A DNA stretch of 64,000 nucleotides. Origin: Amyelois transitella (taxonomy: Eukaryota; Arthropoda; Insecta; Lepidoptera; Pyralidae). The DNA lies in assembly GCF_032362555.1 (NCBI RefSeq), contig NC_083514.1, forward strand, positions 9,161,001 to 9,225,000. The letters are read 5' to 3'. The notes under the pieces were generated by a model that made no database searches, had not been told where the DNA came from, and saw only the letters and a list, made by a program, of their open reading frames with translations. Below, piece by piece: positions 45,276 to 55,685 of the stretch (positions within the stretch are counted from its first letter, which is position 1; each line of letters begins with the position of its first letter). The position numbers and the translations under genes are program-made.

Positions 45276-46669
45276 TAAACAAGTATTATTACTACTTTTT
45301 ATCATTTTCTTTTCTCGACTATAAGCGCCAACTAGTGAAAAGGCAGTGATGTTCCAGTTCCATAGAAATTCGAGTTTTACAAGATTCGTTTGATGCAGTA
45401 AAACCCCGCACTAATCCCAATGTTTTTCTGCCGTTAGTTATTTACACATCATTTAGACAAAAAAACATCAAGCAGAAAAATAAATAAGCACAACTTTTGA
45501 ACGACGCACAACTATTAAATAAAAGAGATTCTTTACTAGGGACTGTTGATAAAATCGAATACAAATAATAAGGTTTCTTGTTGAAATGAACTACTTTTAT
45601 AGTGAAATCCATTTTATTTGTAGGTACACAAGCTATAATGAATAGTTTATTTTCATTAAATCAGGAAAATATTTAAATCTATTATATAATAGTTACTTCT
45701 CTTTTTATCAAAATATAGCGTGATGTATTTTCCATGCCTAAAACACTACTTTTTCTTATTTTTTTATCATTACATACTTTTTAGCACCGATTAATTTTGT
45801 TAATTAATCTGTCGTCTTTAGTTAGACTACATACAAAACGTTAGAACACAACCTACTTACTATACAACATCAAATACTGGCAGTTATCATCGTTTCATTT
45901 TCATCGAATTATAAAATGTTCTGTAGTAATTTTTATAAGGAAAAATATAAAGGTAATTTTCTTGATTTTTATGTTTTGTATTTGATCATCTTTGTAGGTA
46001 CTCCATACAGAACGCTTTGATTTGAACATACCTTAAATATTAATGTGATCATGGCACTCTTTACACGAATCTGTTAATTATAACTACAAAATAAAATTAT
46101 TTCATAGCGTGCAATTTGTTGGCACTACACAAGGCAATACTTTAAATATCTTAATTTTCTTAAAAATAACGCTTTTAAATAGAATTTTGCTTCAGATGGA
46201 CACTAAACGACATTTATTGAAACATCCTTTTATAATCTCATGGTTGAAACGCATTTTCTAGACACCTGTAAAATCTTGGAAACAATCAATTCATTTCATT
46301 ATTGCATTTTCAAATTAACATTGTACTTCTTAATGAGTGTCGTTTTTTATTTTTTACAGTAGTCGTTTTTTTTATCTTTGATGAAATGACAAAAGAATTT
46401 AATCAAATATTTTTCCCCCTATTTTTATTTTTTATAATAATTCGTATTTTCCACACAATTTGATAATTTACGCCCATTACATTATGTAAAGCGGTAAGTA
46501 CTTTTCAAAATTCCAAATTCAAATAGACACGTTCATAAATATTTGTTCCCACAAAAATAAAAATAAATCAGATTAAGATCCCAAGAATTGCGAGAAGGTA
46601 AAAATATGTCCACATATTACGACGGTTCTTTAGTTGCATGTATTACATATTTTCTTTTATTATTCCTAC

Positions 46670-49600
46670 TCACTGCTTCTTCATTTTCTCCAATATGGGC
46701 AGTATCATCTGGAAGGAGGGCCGTTTCCCGGGATCCTCGTTCATGCAGATCCTGATCAGCTTGGCGATGTGCGGCGACACTCCCGCGGGAATCCACACGC
46801 GCAGCCCTTCCAGCGCCACCTTCATGCCGCACTCCATTGGCGACAGGTCTGCGAATGGCACCTGGAGAGATTATAAGATAGATAGATAGATAATTCATTT
46901 ATTTGATTTGCTACACACAATTTACAATTTGTAAAAAGTACCCGAAACCGCCGAGCTTGCATGAAGAGAGTTATGAATGTGGATGAAGCGAAGGAAATAT
47001 GCAGAGATCGTGGCAAGTGGAAAGAGGTAGTCTCTGCCTACCCCTCCGGGAAATAGGCGTGATTTTATGTATGTATGTAATTTACAATTTCATATGAAAT
47101 ACAAATTAATTAGGGTGTGAGTTGCAACAATACAAAAAGGTCACAACTCAACGAATTTATTGCTATAGAGCAATACGCTGATTTTCAGTTATGACCTAGG
47201 TGCTAGTGCAGGTCAATCTGCGCACGTAATAAAAAAATAAACATAAACAAACAAAGACTCGTGTCGTGACTTAAAAGTTTCATTTGTATAAGTGTGATAA
47301 ATGTAGCTAATATAATAAATAAGGAAATCTTTACGCAGTACCCATAACAATTAACAAAAGTGACTTATAAAAAAAATGACCTATTTCAGGTATTACTATA
47401 CAAAAATATAGTATTACCTGAAATAGGGTGAAAAGTCAATTGAATTCGTGGAAAACAGGAGGGCCGTGTCATCAGTATATGAAATTATTTCTCCCCTTCG
47501 TATATTAAGGCTACACGAGTCAGATAGATAAAAAAACAAGTTTGGTCCTAATATGCTTCCCTGGGGAATTCCAAAACCAGATTTATCCTGGTAACAGTTA
47601 ATTGCCTATTTTCCACATTATACTAATTGATTAAATGTGTCATAATTTCAAAAACTTTACATTACAACTAATTATTATTAATAAATAGTTTATCAATGTT
47701 GTTTAAAAATCAAAGATATGACAATTATTAAGTGATACAAAGTGTCTCATAATAATACATACATACATATAATCACATCTATATCCCTTGAGGGGTAGAC
47801 AGAGCCAACAATCTTGAAAAGACTAATAGGCCACATTGAACTGTTTGGCTTAATGATAGAATTGAGATTCAAATAGTGACAGCTAGCTCATCGCCTAAAA
47901 AAGAATCCCAAGTTGGTTAGTCTATCCCTTAGTCGCCTTTTACGACATCCCATAATAATTATTATTATATACTTTAAACACACTAGCAGCTCATTAAGCT
48001 GATGCGTGTGAATTTCGATGTTTGGAGATTTTTAAAGTTTGTCCAGCCGATTCTTAAAACAATTGACTGAAAGAGCAGTTATGACACTCGTAGGAAGCTT
48101 GTTGCAGTCTGTAACAACACGATTAGGGAGAAAATATTTGAATTTGTGACACCAAAATAATCATACCAACCTCTCTAGTGGCCAGCTCCCACAGCACAAC
48201 GGCGAAGCTCCACATATCGGCCGCCTCCCAGTTCCTGCGGCCCGCCGGCTTGGTCAGCGCCTCCGGGGACATCCACGCGGGCTGGTACACGCGCCCGCGC
48301 TCCTGGAACGAGAACTTGGCGTCCGCCATGTTGATGCGGGCGGTCATGTCTTCGTCGATCTGGAACAAAAGTTGTAGGTGTGTACATACGTTACGTTACA
48401 TAAATACGTGTGTGTGCCGTGTGGTTCCCGGCACCGATAAGAAGAAACAAAAAAGAATGGGACCACTCCATCTGTTTCCCATGGATGTCGTAAAAGGCGA
48501 CTTCGAGATAGGCTTACATACTTGGGATTCTTTTTTAGGCGATGGGCTAGCAACCTGTCACTATTTGAATCTCAATTCTATCTTAAAGCCAAATAGCTGG
48601 AAGTGGCCTATCAGTCTTTACAAGATTGTTGGCTCTGTTTAACCCGCAAGGGATATAGATTTGATTTTATGTATGTATACATAAATATGTCTGTACCCCA
48701 TGCGGGGTAGACAGAGCCAAGTCTTCGCAAAGGTCACGTTCAACTGTATAGAGATACAAATAGTGTCAGGTTGCTAGGCCATCGTCTATAGGGGGGGTAG
48801 GGTATTATCTCAAGTTTATAAGCCTATCCCTTAGTCGCCTTTTACGACATCCATGAGAAATATTTGAAGTGGTTCTATATTATAGTGCCGGAAACCACAC
48901 GGCACAATAATAATGGAATAAAGTTGTTATTTGAAAACTATTGAATGTACAGAACCAGTGTCTACAAAAAAATTTTAACCAAAATAACTCTCACCATAAT
49001 GTGCTTGCTGTTCAGATGATAAGTAGGCAGCTGATGGTCTCTGTCTCTCTGCAGAGAGTGTAGATACGCCATGCCACTGGCCACGTGGTGGGCGATGTTG
49101 ATTGCGGCCGAGGCGTCCACCACCACCCTCCTACCCCCAGAACCGTGGAGTAATTCGTAGAGAGAGCCCCAGGGCATGTATTGGGAGATTACGACTAGAG
49201 ACGGAGGTGATACGCAGCATCCGACCTGAGAAGGAATTTATTTAAAAAATAAAACCGTACATAAACGCCCACATTAAAGGCTGTCCATTCTTCCATTCTC
49301 ATATATATAGTCAGGTATTTATCCCTTGCGGGGTAGACAGAGCCTACGATCTTGACAAAGTGAAAGGCCACGTTCACCTGCTTGGCTTAATGATAAAATT
49401 GAGATTTAAATATTGACAGGATGCTAGCCCATCGCCTAAAAGAAATTACCAAGTTTATAAGCCTATCCCTTAGTAGTCGTTTACGACATCAATGTTAAAG
49501 ATACGGAGTGATTATATTCAAAAATATCGAGAACAAACCAATGAGACAAATGTATGAGTTTAATGAGTTTAAAAATGTATGACTCACCACAGGCAAGATA

Positions 49601-52600
49601 TTCGGATGAGAGAATATCCTCAGTTTGGGAAATTCCTCGTTGAAATCGCGTTGTATGCGCGGCGTACACTCGCGCACGGCCAATATTTTAGCGACAATGT
49701 CATTTTTCTGCCACTTCCCGTGCCAAGTCTCACCTGTAAAATATCACAAGAAACTTATATGGCATTGTGAGCCTATTTCAAAAATAAGGGAACAGATGAA
49801 AAGTTTTTTTTTTTCAAATCAAACATCCTCATTGTGAAACACAGTAAAAAAAATTTGTTAGCAATAAAATTATAGGTATGGAAGGAAGTTTGTCATATAC
49901 TATAGTTATGTTCTTATCAGGGCTAAAATACGCACTATGAGACGATTTTTGGGAACTCTCATAAGAACGGAAAAAAGGTTTACGCGCACAAACTTGAGGG
50001 GAACATACTGTAGCGGGAGCGATGATTCGGCTCGACCGCCACCAAATTCGTGAAATTTTTGCTTGCGCGATTTAGGTTTTTCGCTGTTTTTGACTAATAG
50101 CGTCGCGTGATTATATTTTTTATTTTTGTGACTTGTGGCGTATAGATTTCGCCACAATACTAAGATAAGAAATAGATAAGGAATCTGACTTGAACTCAAA
50201 CCGATGATGAAGTCAAAATCAATTGAAGAGATGTTGAACGTGAAGTTCACTAGAGATGATATGCCAGCCAATGGACTTAAACTATAAAAATTTTCAAAAG
50301 CTCTGACCACGCTATCCGTTTTCCTAGTGTACACAAAGATGAGATGTCTCATGAAGATCAAGTTCTTAAAGTTTTTACCTGAAGGTGTAGTAGCCATCAG
50401 TGTATGCAGCGCCAACTCGTTGATGTTAATGCCTTTGTGGCGGGAAAGAGTGGCGTCCCTACTCCTGGTCTTCATGCCAAGCCATGATTGGTCCTTGAAC
50501 TGGATCTTCTTGAGGTCTTGGCCTTGGTTGATCGCCATCTCGTGGAGCCTAATCAAATACAATGGTCAAATTGGCCTGGGTCTTGGATGTTTATCTATAT
50601 AAGTATTTATTATAAAATATAGTACCGTTGAGTTAGCATCTCGTAACACAAGTCTCGAACTTACTTCGAGGTTAACTCAATCTGTGTAATTTGTCCCGTA
50701 TATATTTACTATTTACTACTATTTACAATAATTATTTATCTGCTTTGTATATTTTAATTGGGTTCAATAGCTTATAACTTCTCCAGCATGTATTCTGTTT
50801 GGGTCTTTGAATCTACGAAGCTAAGGAATTCGGCACATCGTGAGTTATGGAACTGTTAGCAATTGGGGATATGAATATGAGAGAAAACTGCAAACCTGAC
50901 CCATATAACTACTCAACATAAGGAGTTTTATACAAACTCATATTTGGAACTTCCAAAAACAAACAGAACAGAATGAAGTCAAGACAACACTAATTTTACC
51001 ACCTGCATGATATAAAACCTACCTTTGCACGAGTTGCCCCCGAGTCTTATCAAGTGGCGTGTCCCCATCCTTGTTGGCGAGCGATACTAGAGCCCCGGCT
51101 TGCACCAGATCGTCTGCGATCGCGCTGTACCCCCAGAAGCAAGCGTAGTGAAGCGGAGAGTTGCCGTGCTCATTTGTAAAGTTCACATCTACGCGGTTTT
51201 GTAGGAGCTGAAATAAACATTACTTACTAAAGTCTGATAACTTGAACCTTAATGTTGGATGACAAATAAAATAATTTATTAACGTACCAAATATAATTTT
51301 TGACTGATTATTAAAAATATTACAGAAGATTCAAAACATAACTGCAAGTGTACTATGTATACTATTTCACACAACTGATACAATGTAAAGATGTCAAACG
51401 AACAACAACAAGTGAGAAACTTTATCAGCCTCTGTTGTATACATAAATATAAAAATATAATCACGTCTTTATCCCTTATGGGGTAGACAGAGCCAAATAC
51501 TCGAAAAGACTAATGCCATATTCCGCTGCATACTAAGTAATGCTTTATTGTTCACTAAAGGAGTACATAATAAATATAAAACAGTAGTACCTACAGTACA
51601 AAAGCAGGCTTATCCCTAATTGGGATCTCTTCCAGCCAACCTGACAATAAGAGGATCACATTCAAAATTGAGGCAAGGGTGAGCAACAGTTCATTTACAA
51701 CTTAATGACAAGAAATCATCCCAAGTTTGTCCCTTAATTGTCTTTTATAATCTGACAGGAAGAGAAGTAGCTGACACACACTACGTTTAGTTGTACACCT
51801 CACGGAGGTTCATAAGTTTTACTTGAAGAGGATGGTGATGGGTGCTCATAAAAACTTCTTACCAACTGCACTATCGGCCTATGTCCGTGAGCAGCAGCCA
51901 AATGTAAAGGTGTATCGTCCCCCATATTCGTAACGTTGATCCGAGCACCTCTTCGGATGAGCATCTCCACAATCTTGAGGTGGCCCTCTTTGCACGCCCA
52001 GTGGAGAGGGCTGAATCCATGATCATCACTGGAATGACAGAATAATGGTAAAAAATACATCACGGAAGGGTTGAGTGACAGTGGTTAAAGCAATAAGGTG
52101 CCTGATTAAATATGTGATAAATATGTGATGCACACGGAGGTACAAGAAAACTTTTCGTGATTTTCTGGGAAAACAGCGTTTTTTATGATGTGGTGTGTGT
52201 GTGGGTTTATGTTTGTATGTGGAGTTGTAAGGTACTTAATATTATTAAGGTTTTAATTTTTATCTTCGTTACTATGCAAACAAATTGAAATCCGCGATAA
52301 TCTTGTGATAAAAGCAGTTATCATTGTTTTGATTGCAATTAAGTTCAAATTAAAATTATATTGACCCAATTATTATTTTTCAGATTTTTTTGGTTGATCT
52401 ATGAGTCAAACAGCTTTATTACTGCATTTTTAAATTCAATATATAGTAATAATATTGATAACAAGAGTCAATAGTAACAACGTGAAACGTATTTTCCTAC
52501 TACCATTGAGAGCGCTGACACATACCTACTACAAGACCATGAAATCAGTGGGCGTGTAGCAAAGCCAAATATGGGTCAGCGAGACACCCATATGGCATAC

Positions 52601-52725
52601 ATACGTGTTAAAATAGTAGTGAATAATATAACTTACCCCTGATTCATATCATGTTCAGTATCGTCAAGCCAAACTCTCACTTGAAGAGCATTACCTTCTC
52701 TGCACCACTGAAATATATCTTCCAT
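46670..52725 (-). CDS. Ilk: Integrin-linked kinase (ILK), 455 aa
   Basis: Eight coding exons on the reverse strand: 52725-52637, 52028-51863, 51207-51023, 50548-50379, 49733-49588, 49225-48995, 48359-48171, 46861-46670. The assembled 455 residues match the usual ILK length (~450). It begins [20 protein letters not shown]. Ankyrin repeats follow ([43 protein letters not shown]), then a kinase-like domain from ~200. The ATP-contact lysine is in IVAKI (K219). There is no HRD motif (HLNSKHIM in its place). DFG is replaced by ADA in [10 protein letters not shown], and APE reads SPE in AWMSPEAL. These losses are characteristic of ILK, a pseudokinase scaffold that links PINCH and parvin to integrin beta tails at muscle attachments. 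Exons 7 and 8 are GC-rich against AT-rich introns. Introns 5, 6 and 7 carry SINE-A or LINE-T insertions. Confidence 0.97.
46931..47076 (+). mobile_element. LINE-T 3' end in ilk intron 7, with 12-bp TSD
   Basis: Same AGTACCCGAAACCGCC start and (ATGT)n end as the copy at 39203. It is flanked by AATTTACAATTT direct repeats (ending 46930 and starting ~47079). Confidence 0.85.
47380..47427. repeat. Near-perfect hairpin, 21-bp arms, 6-base loop
   Basis: Arms at 47380-47400 and 47407-47427 with one mismatch and loop CAAAAA; in ilk intron 7. Confidence 0.95.
47762..47952 (-). mobile_element. SINE-A, 5'-truncated, in ilk intron 7
   Basis: (CATA)n, ATCACATCTATATCCCTTG to CCTTTTACGACATCC. CATAATAAT repeats flank it. 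Confidence 0.88.
48414..48680 (+). mobile_element. SINE-A, full length, upstream of ilk exon 7, opposite to the gene
   Basis: GTGCCGTGTGGTTCCCGGCAC to TTGATTTTATGTATGTATAC. It lies ~55 bases outside the exon 7 acceptor. Confidence 0.9.
48689..48905 (-). mobile_element. SINE-A, tail-to-tail with the copy at 48414
   Basis: GTCTGTACCCCATGCGGGG to AACCACACGGCAC. Together the two copies form a ~490-base inverted repeat in ilk intron 6. Confidence 0.88.
49312..49513 (-). mobile_element. SINE-A, head-truncated, in ilk intron 5
   Basis: TATTTATCCCTTGCGGGGTA to TTTACGACATCAATG. Confidence 0.85.
50566..50710 (+). mobile_element. SINE-C 3' half, in ilk intron 3
   Basis: TTGGCCTGGGTCTTGGATG, CAAGTCTCGAACTTACTTCG and TTTGTCCCGTATATATTTA are nearly identical to the copy at 42583. 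Confidence 0.82.
51455..51530 (-). mobile_element. SINE-A tail fragment, in ilk intron 2
   Basis: TAATCACGTCTTTATCCCTT and GGGGTAGACAGAGCCAAAT, then divergence. Confidence 0.75.
51536..51660 (-). repeat. LINE 3'-end-like repeat, in ilk intron 2
   Basis: AATGCTTTATTGTTCACTAA, ACAGTACAAAAGCAGGCTTATC, GGGATCTCTTCCAGCC match the copy at 20162. Confidence 0.6.
52088..52150 (+). mobile_element. SINE-B head fragment, in ilk intron 1
   Basis: AAGGTGCCTGATTAAATATG followed by GATGCACACGGAGGTACAA resembles the SINE-B start only. Confidence 0.45.
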
Positions 52726-53814
52726 TTTCAAGTAGTTATTATATTATGTTCACTTACTCGGAACGCGAAATGAATTGATCAAATGTTTATGAATACTATA
52801 GCTTTCTATAAAGTCTAAATATTAACGAAAAACACATTTATTTGAGAAAATAAATAAATAAAAAACACCAGTTCTTACTACTATCATTTGTACCAATTTG
52901 ACAGTTTCGCAATCACCAAAAATAACGTCAATACTGGAAAATTAAATAGGAAGTTTGAAATGTTGTTGTTTCATTCACCTAGTACTATTTTTGTATAGCG
53001 TGTCACTTTTGTTATGTCATAAAGTAACTTCTCAATTTGGTCGCTATTTCACTACTTCAGCGTGCGTTCGTAACCTTTGCTACATTTTTAAAACATTCAA
53101 AATATAGTGTAAATAAATTATTCAGAACGTATTTTACTCAATTGCCTCAAAAAAAGAGTAGGTAACAATCTCATTAGCACTCAGTTGTATGAACCCTGTC
53201 TACGTCTCCTAGATGTAGTTCTTTTGATGTCTTTTGTGTCATATTTTATCTCATTTCTAAGAAATAAAGAATCTCTTTTGAAATATGTACGTTATTACTT
53301 AATTGCTTTGGAAAAAGTTACTCTCACGGTGAAGGCAATCCTCATGAGGAGCAGGCAACCGAATCTGTATCTATGATCAAAGCTGAGCTTGATTCCTCGT
53401 TCAATCACGGAATTCTCTCCACATAATTAACTAGTTTATACGTGGAGCTTTGCTCCCATGGGAATTTGTAGAGAAAAAAAACTAGCATTACTTCTGCATC
53501 TCCAAATTCAAGATCTATTCTATATCTGTCTCCAAATTTCAAAATCAATATCAGTCCAGAAGTTTTTGAGTTCATACATTGGAAATAAAAAAACCTTTTT
53601 CCTTTATTTCAGTATGGATTAATTTCCCACTCTTGGATAATGGCCATAGGCAAAACATAGATTAACTTTTTGGGTTTATATAGGCTAAGAAAAACTAGAT
53701 TTGAATTAATAACTATTCACAGCCATAGAGAGCTGTTCAAGCCTAGTGCAATGCTCAAATCAGATCTCAGTTACTTAAAATTTATTTATTACTCTTTAAA
53801 TGATACATTGTACA
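52726..53814. other. Region between ilk and snf
   Basis: It contains the ilk 5' region and the snf 3' end. I see no repeat or gene that can be supported. Confidence 0.55.
53781..53786 (-). terminator. poly(A) signal of snf
   Basis: Reverse-strand AATAAA in an A/T-rich stretch ~28 bases beyond the snf stop codon, which gives a very short 3' UTR. Confidence 0.6.
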
Positions 53815-55064
53815 TTATTTCTTAGCAAATGTAATCTTCATAGCGTGCGTTGGAGTGATCTTGAAACCTTGGAGTGCTTCCTTTGCCGCCGCTGATTGCA
53901 TTTCATTGGCAAACTCAACAAAAGCAATATCATGCCTGTTTGGCACAAGACGAACCTCTTTGAAGCCAGGGAATCTGAAAATAAAAAAAAAATTGTGAAC
54001 ATTCTGAATTCAAAATGTATTTAACCATCATCATTATGTTGTTAATAACATTATGTTTTGAATGTTGCTGTAATTTTCATATGATGCTGGCTAAAAAATA
54101 AAAACTTGTATTTGTCAATCCAGTAACAAAAACATGCTGGATCAGAATTTAAATTAAAATTCTTCTGTTTATGTGTAGTATCATCCATACAGTTCAATAT
54201 TTAAAAAACTGAATTAATGAGTGAACTTATACTTACTGGTTGAAAAGCATAGACAACATCATTTCAGATGTCTCGTCTGGCAGATTTGTGAGGAAGAGGA
54301 TCTGGTTAGGCGGTTGTTCAACATTGACGTTGTTCAGCAAGCTTGGCGCTCCAACACCGGGCACATGGCGACTGGCATCCATCTTCTTCTTCTTCTTGCT
54401 GTCCTCTGACTTTGGCATTTTAGGACGCTTTGGTCTTTCTTGGAAGGTGCCCTTGATTTTAGCAATAACATCGCTGTCAGTTTTGCAGTATTGAATCCTC
54501 TGAAATAAAAAACAAATGTTATACCATACCATAAAAAAACTGAAGTTAATAAAAACAATATTGAGCGGAATATAACTATTTTGGCATAATCTTGTTTTGC
54601 ATTAAGCTAGCCTAATTACCAAATTTATAACTAAATAAGTGTATTTTACTCTTATTATTAATTTATACTTAATAACAAGTCTTTATCTTGCTTACCATTG
54701 GTTTGTCGTAAAATGGGAATCCTTGCATGCTTCTTAGGGCTACTGTAGCACTGGATATTTCTTTAAAAATAACAAACGCTTGCCCACGCATTTTCAATGT
54801 TTTGAGGGCCACAATATCTAAAATTTGACCGAACTGTGAAAAAATCGCATACAGAGATTTCTTAAGTTCTTCCTTCTTAATTTTCTCATTAAGATTGTTT
54901 ATGTAAATCGTGTGGTTGGGACGAATATCTAGAGCTGAAACAAAGAGTATGATATTGAGGTTATAATAAATTAGTGGTACAAATTAGAAATAACAAAGAT
55001 GTAAAGTATTTCTTTCTTTCTAAAATTAGTAGATGTTAAATAAATTACTTTAAAACTTACTCAT
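53815..55064 (-). CDS. snf: U1A/U2B'' snRNP protein (sans fille), 221 aa
   Basis: Exons 55064-55061 (ATGA only), 54934-54696, 54499-54237 and 53974-53815 (stop TAA), giving 221 residues (Drosophila Snf 216). Two RRMs are present. RRM1 has RNP2 IYINNL (11-16) and RNP1 RGQAFVIF (51-58), with the conserved [18 protein letters not shown] between them. RRM2 (~146-221) has QILFLTNL and the end [16 protein letters not shown] lysine-rich linker ([10 protein letters not shown]) lies between the RRMs. In insects a single protein binds both U1 stem-loop II and U2 stem-loop IV in the spliceosome; in Drosophila it also supports Sxl autoregulation. The start depends on a four-base exon: ATGA, donor GTAAGT, then the next exon supplying CT to give Met-Thr-Leu-Asp. 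The gene is divergent from MCMBP, 621 bases away. Confidence 0.97.
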
Positions 55065-55685
55065 GACGAAAAATAAAAGAGGATGGATCTCAAAAAATTG
55101 TGATGTGTGAAAACTTTCACTGCGGCACTAAACTTGAAGAAATCGAAACCTTTGAAAATAGTTAAAGCCGGTGATGCAGGTATGTAATATTCTTTTTAGG
55201 TTTTGTTAAGTTTAAAGTATTTTTCTGCCTCGCAACCGGCGGATAGGTTAATTAATAAAGAGACGAGTAATAAGCAATGAAGTCAAAAGACGCGAACGAA
55301 CGACGCGACGCGAGCGGGTCTGTCAGTAGGAGTATGTATTGACATTGACGCTATAGAATTGACAGTTTACTTTTTATCAAAGTTCTGCCTTTGCTTATTG
55401 TTTCAGTTGGTTTTAGACGAGATAAGGCAATTATTAATGTCAATGTTAAAAACTGCGCGCGGTGAGCGCGGTCTTTTTTGGCCCGGTTTCTTCATTCTTC
55501 ATTCATTGTCAAATTTATCAACAATGCAATTTTTATGAATTTTTGTTTAGATTGACTTGTGTCTTCTCTGTTGGTGAATAAATTTTCCGTAGCGAATAAT
55601 ATTCATTTTAATTTCATTATATATAATCACAGCTGCAGATTGCCTTACGAATTCGATACATACACAACCGAAGTTATAATCCAAA
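55065..55685. promoter_or_regulatory. Divergent 5' region between snf and MCMBP
   Basis: There are 621 bases between the opposed start codons, with no recognised repeat. GC-richer patches occur at ~55297-55320 (CGACGCGACGCGAGCGG) and ~55452-55475 (CTGCGCGCGGTGAGCGCGG). No TATA box is obvious. Bidirectional promoter function is inferred from position. Confidence 0.55.

Larger units (their letters stand above)
44542..46669. other. Convergent 3' region of PELP1 and ilk
   Basis: It holds the two 3' UTRs and the RTE fragment at 45107-45275. The rest is AT-rich with no supported feature. A possible reverse poly(A) signal for ilk lies at 46346-46351. Confidence 0.6.

Noticed and set aside
48178-48642. 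154-codon forward frame
   Set aside because: Antisense to ilk exon 7 running into a SINE-A; similar frames recur in other SINE-A copies by identity of the repeat.
49906-50562. 218-codon reverse frame as a separate gene
   Set aside because: Only 50379-50548 (ilk exon 4) resembles protein; the remainder is intron read-through without similarity.
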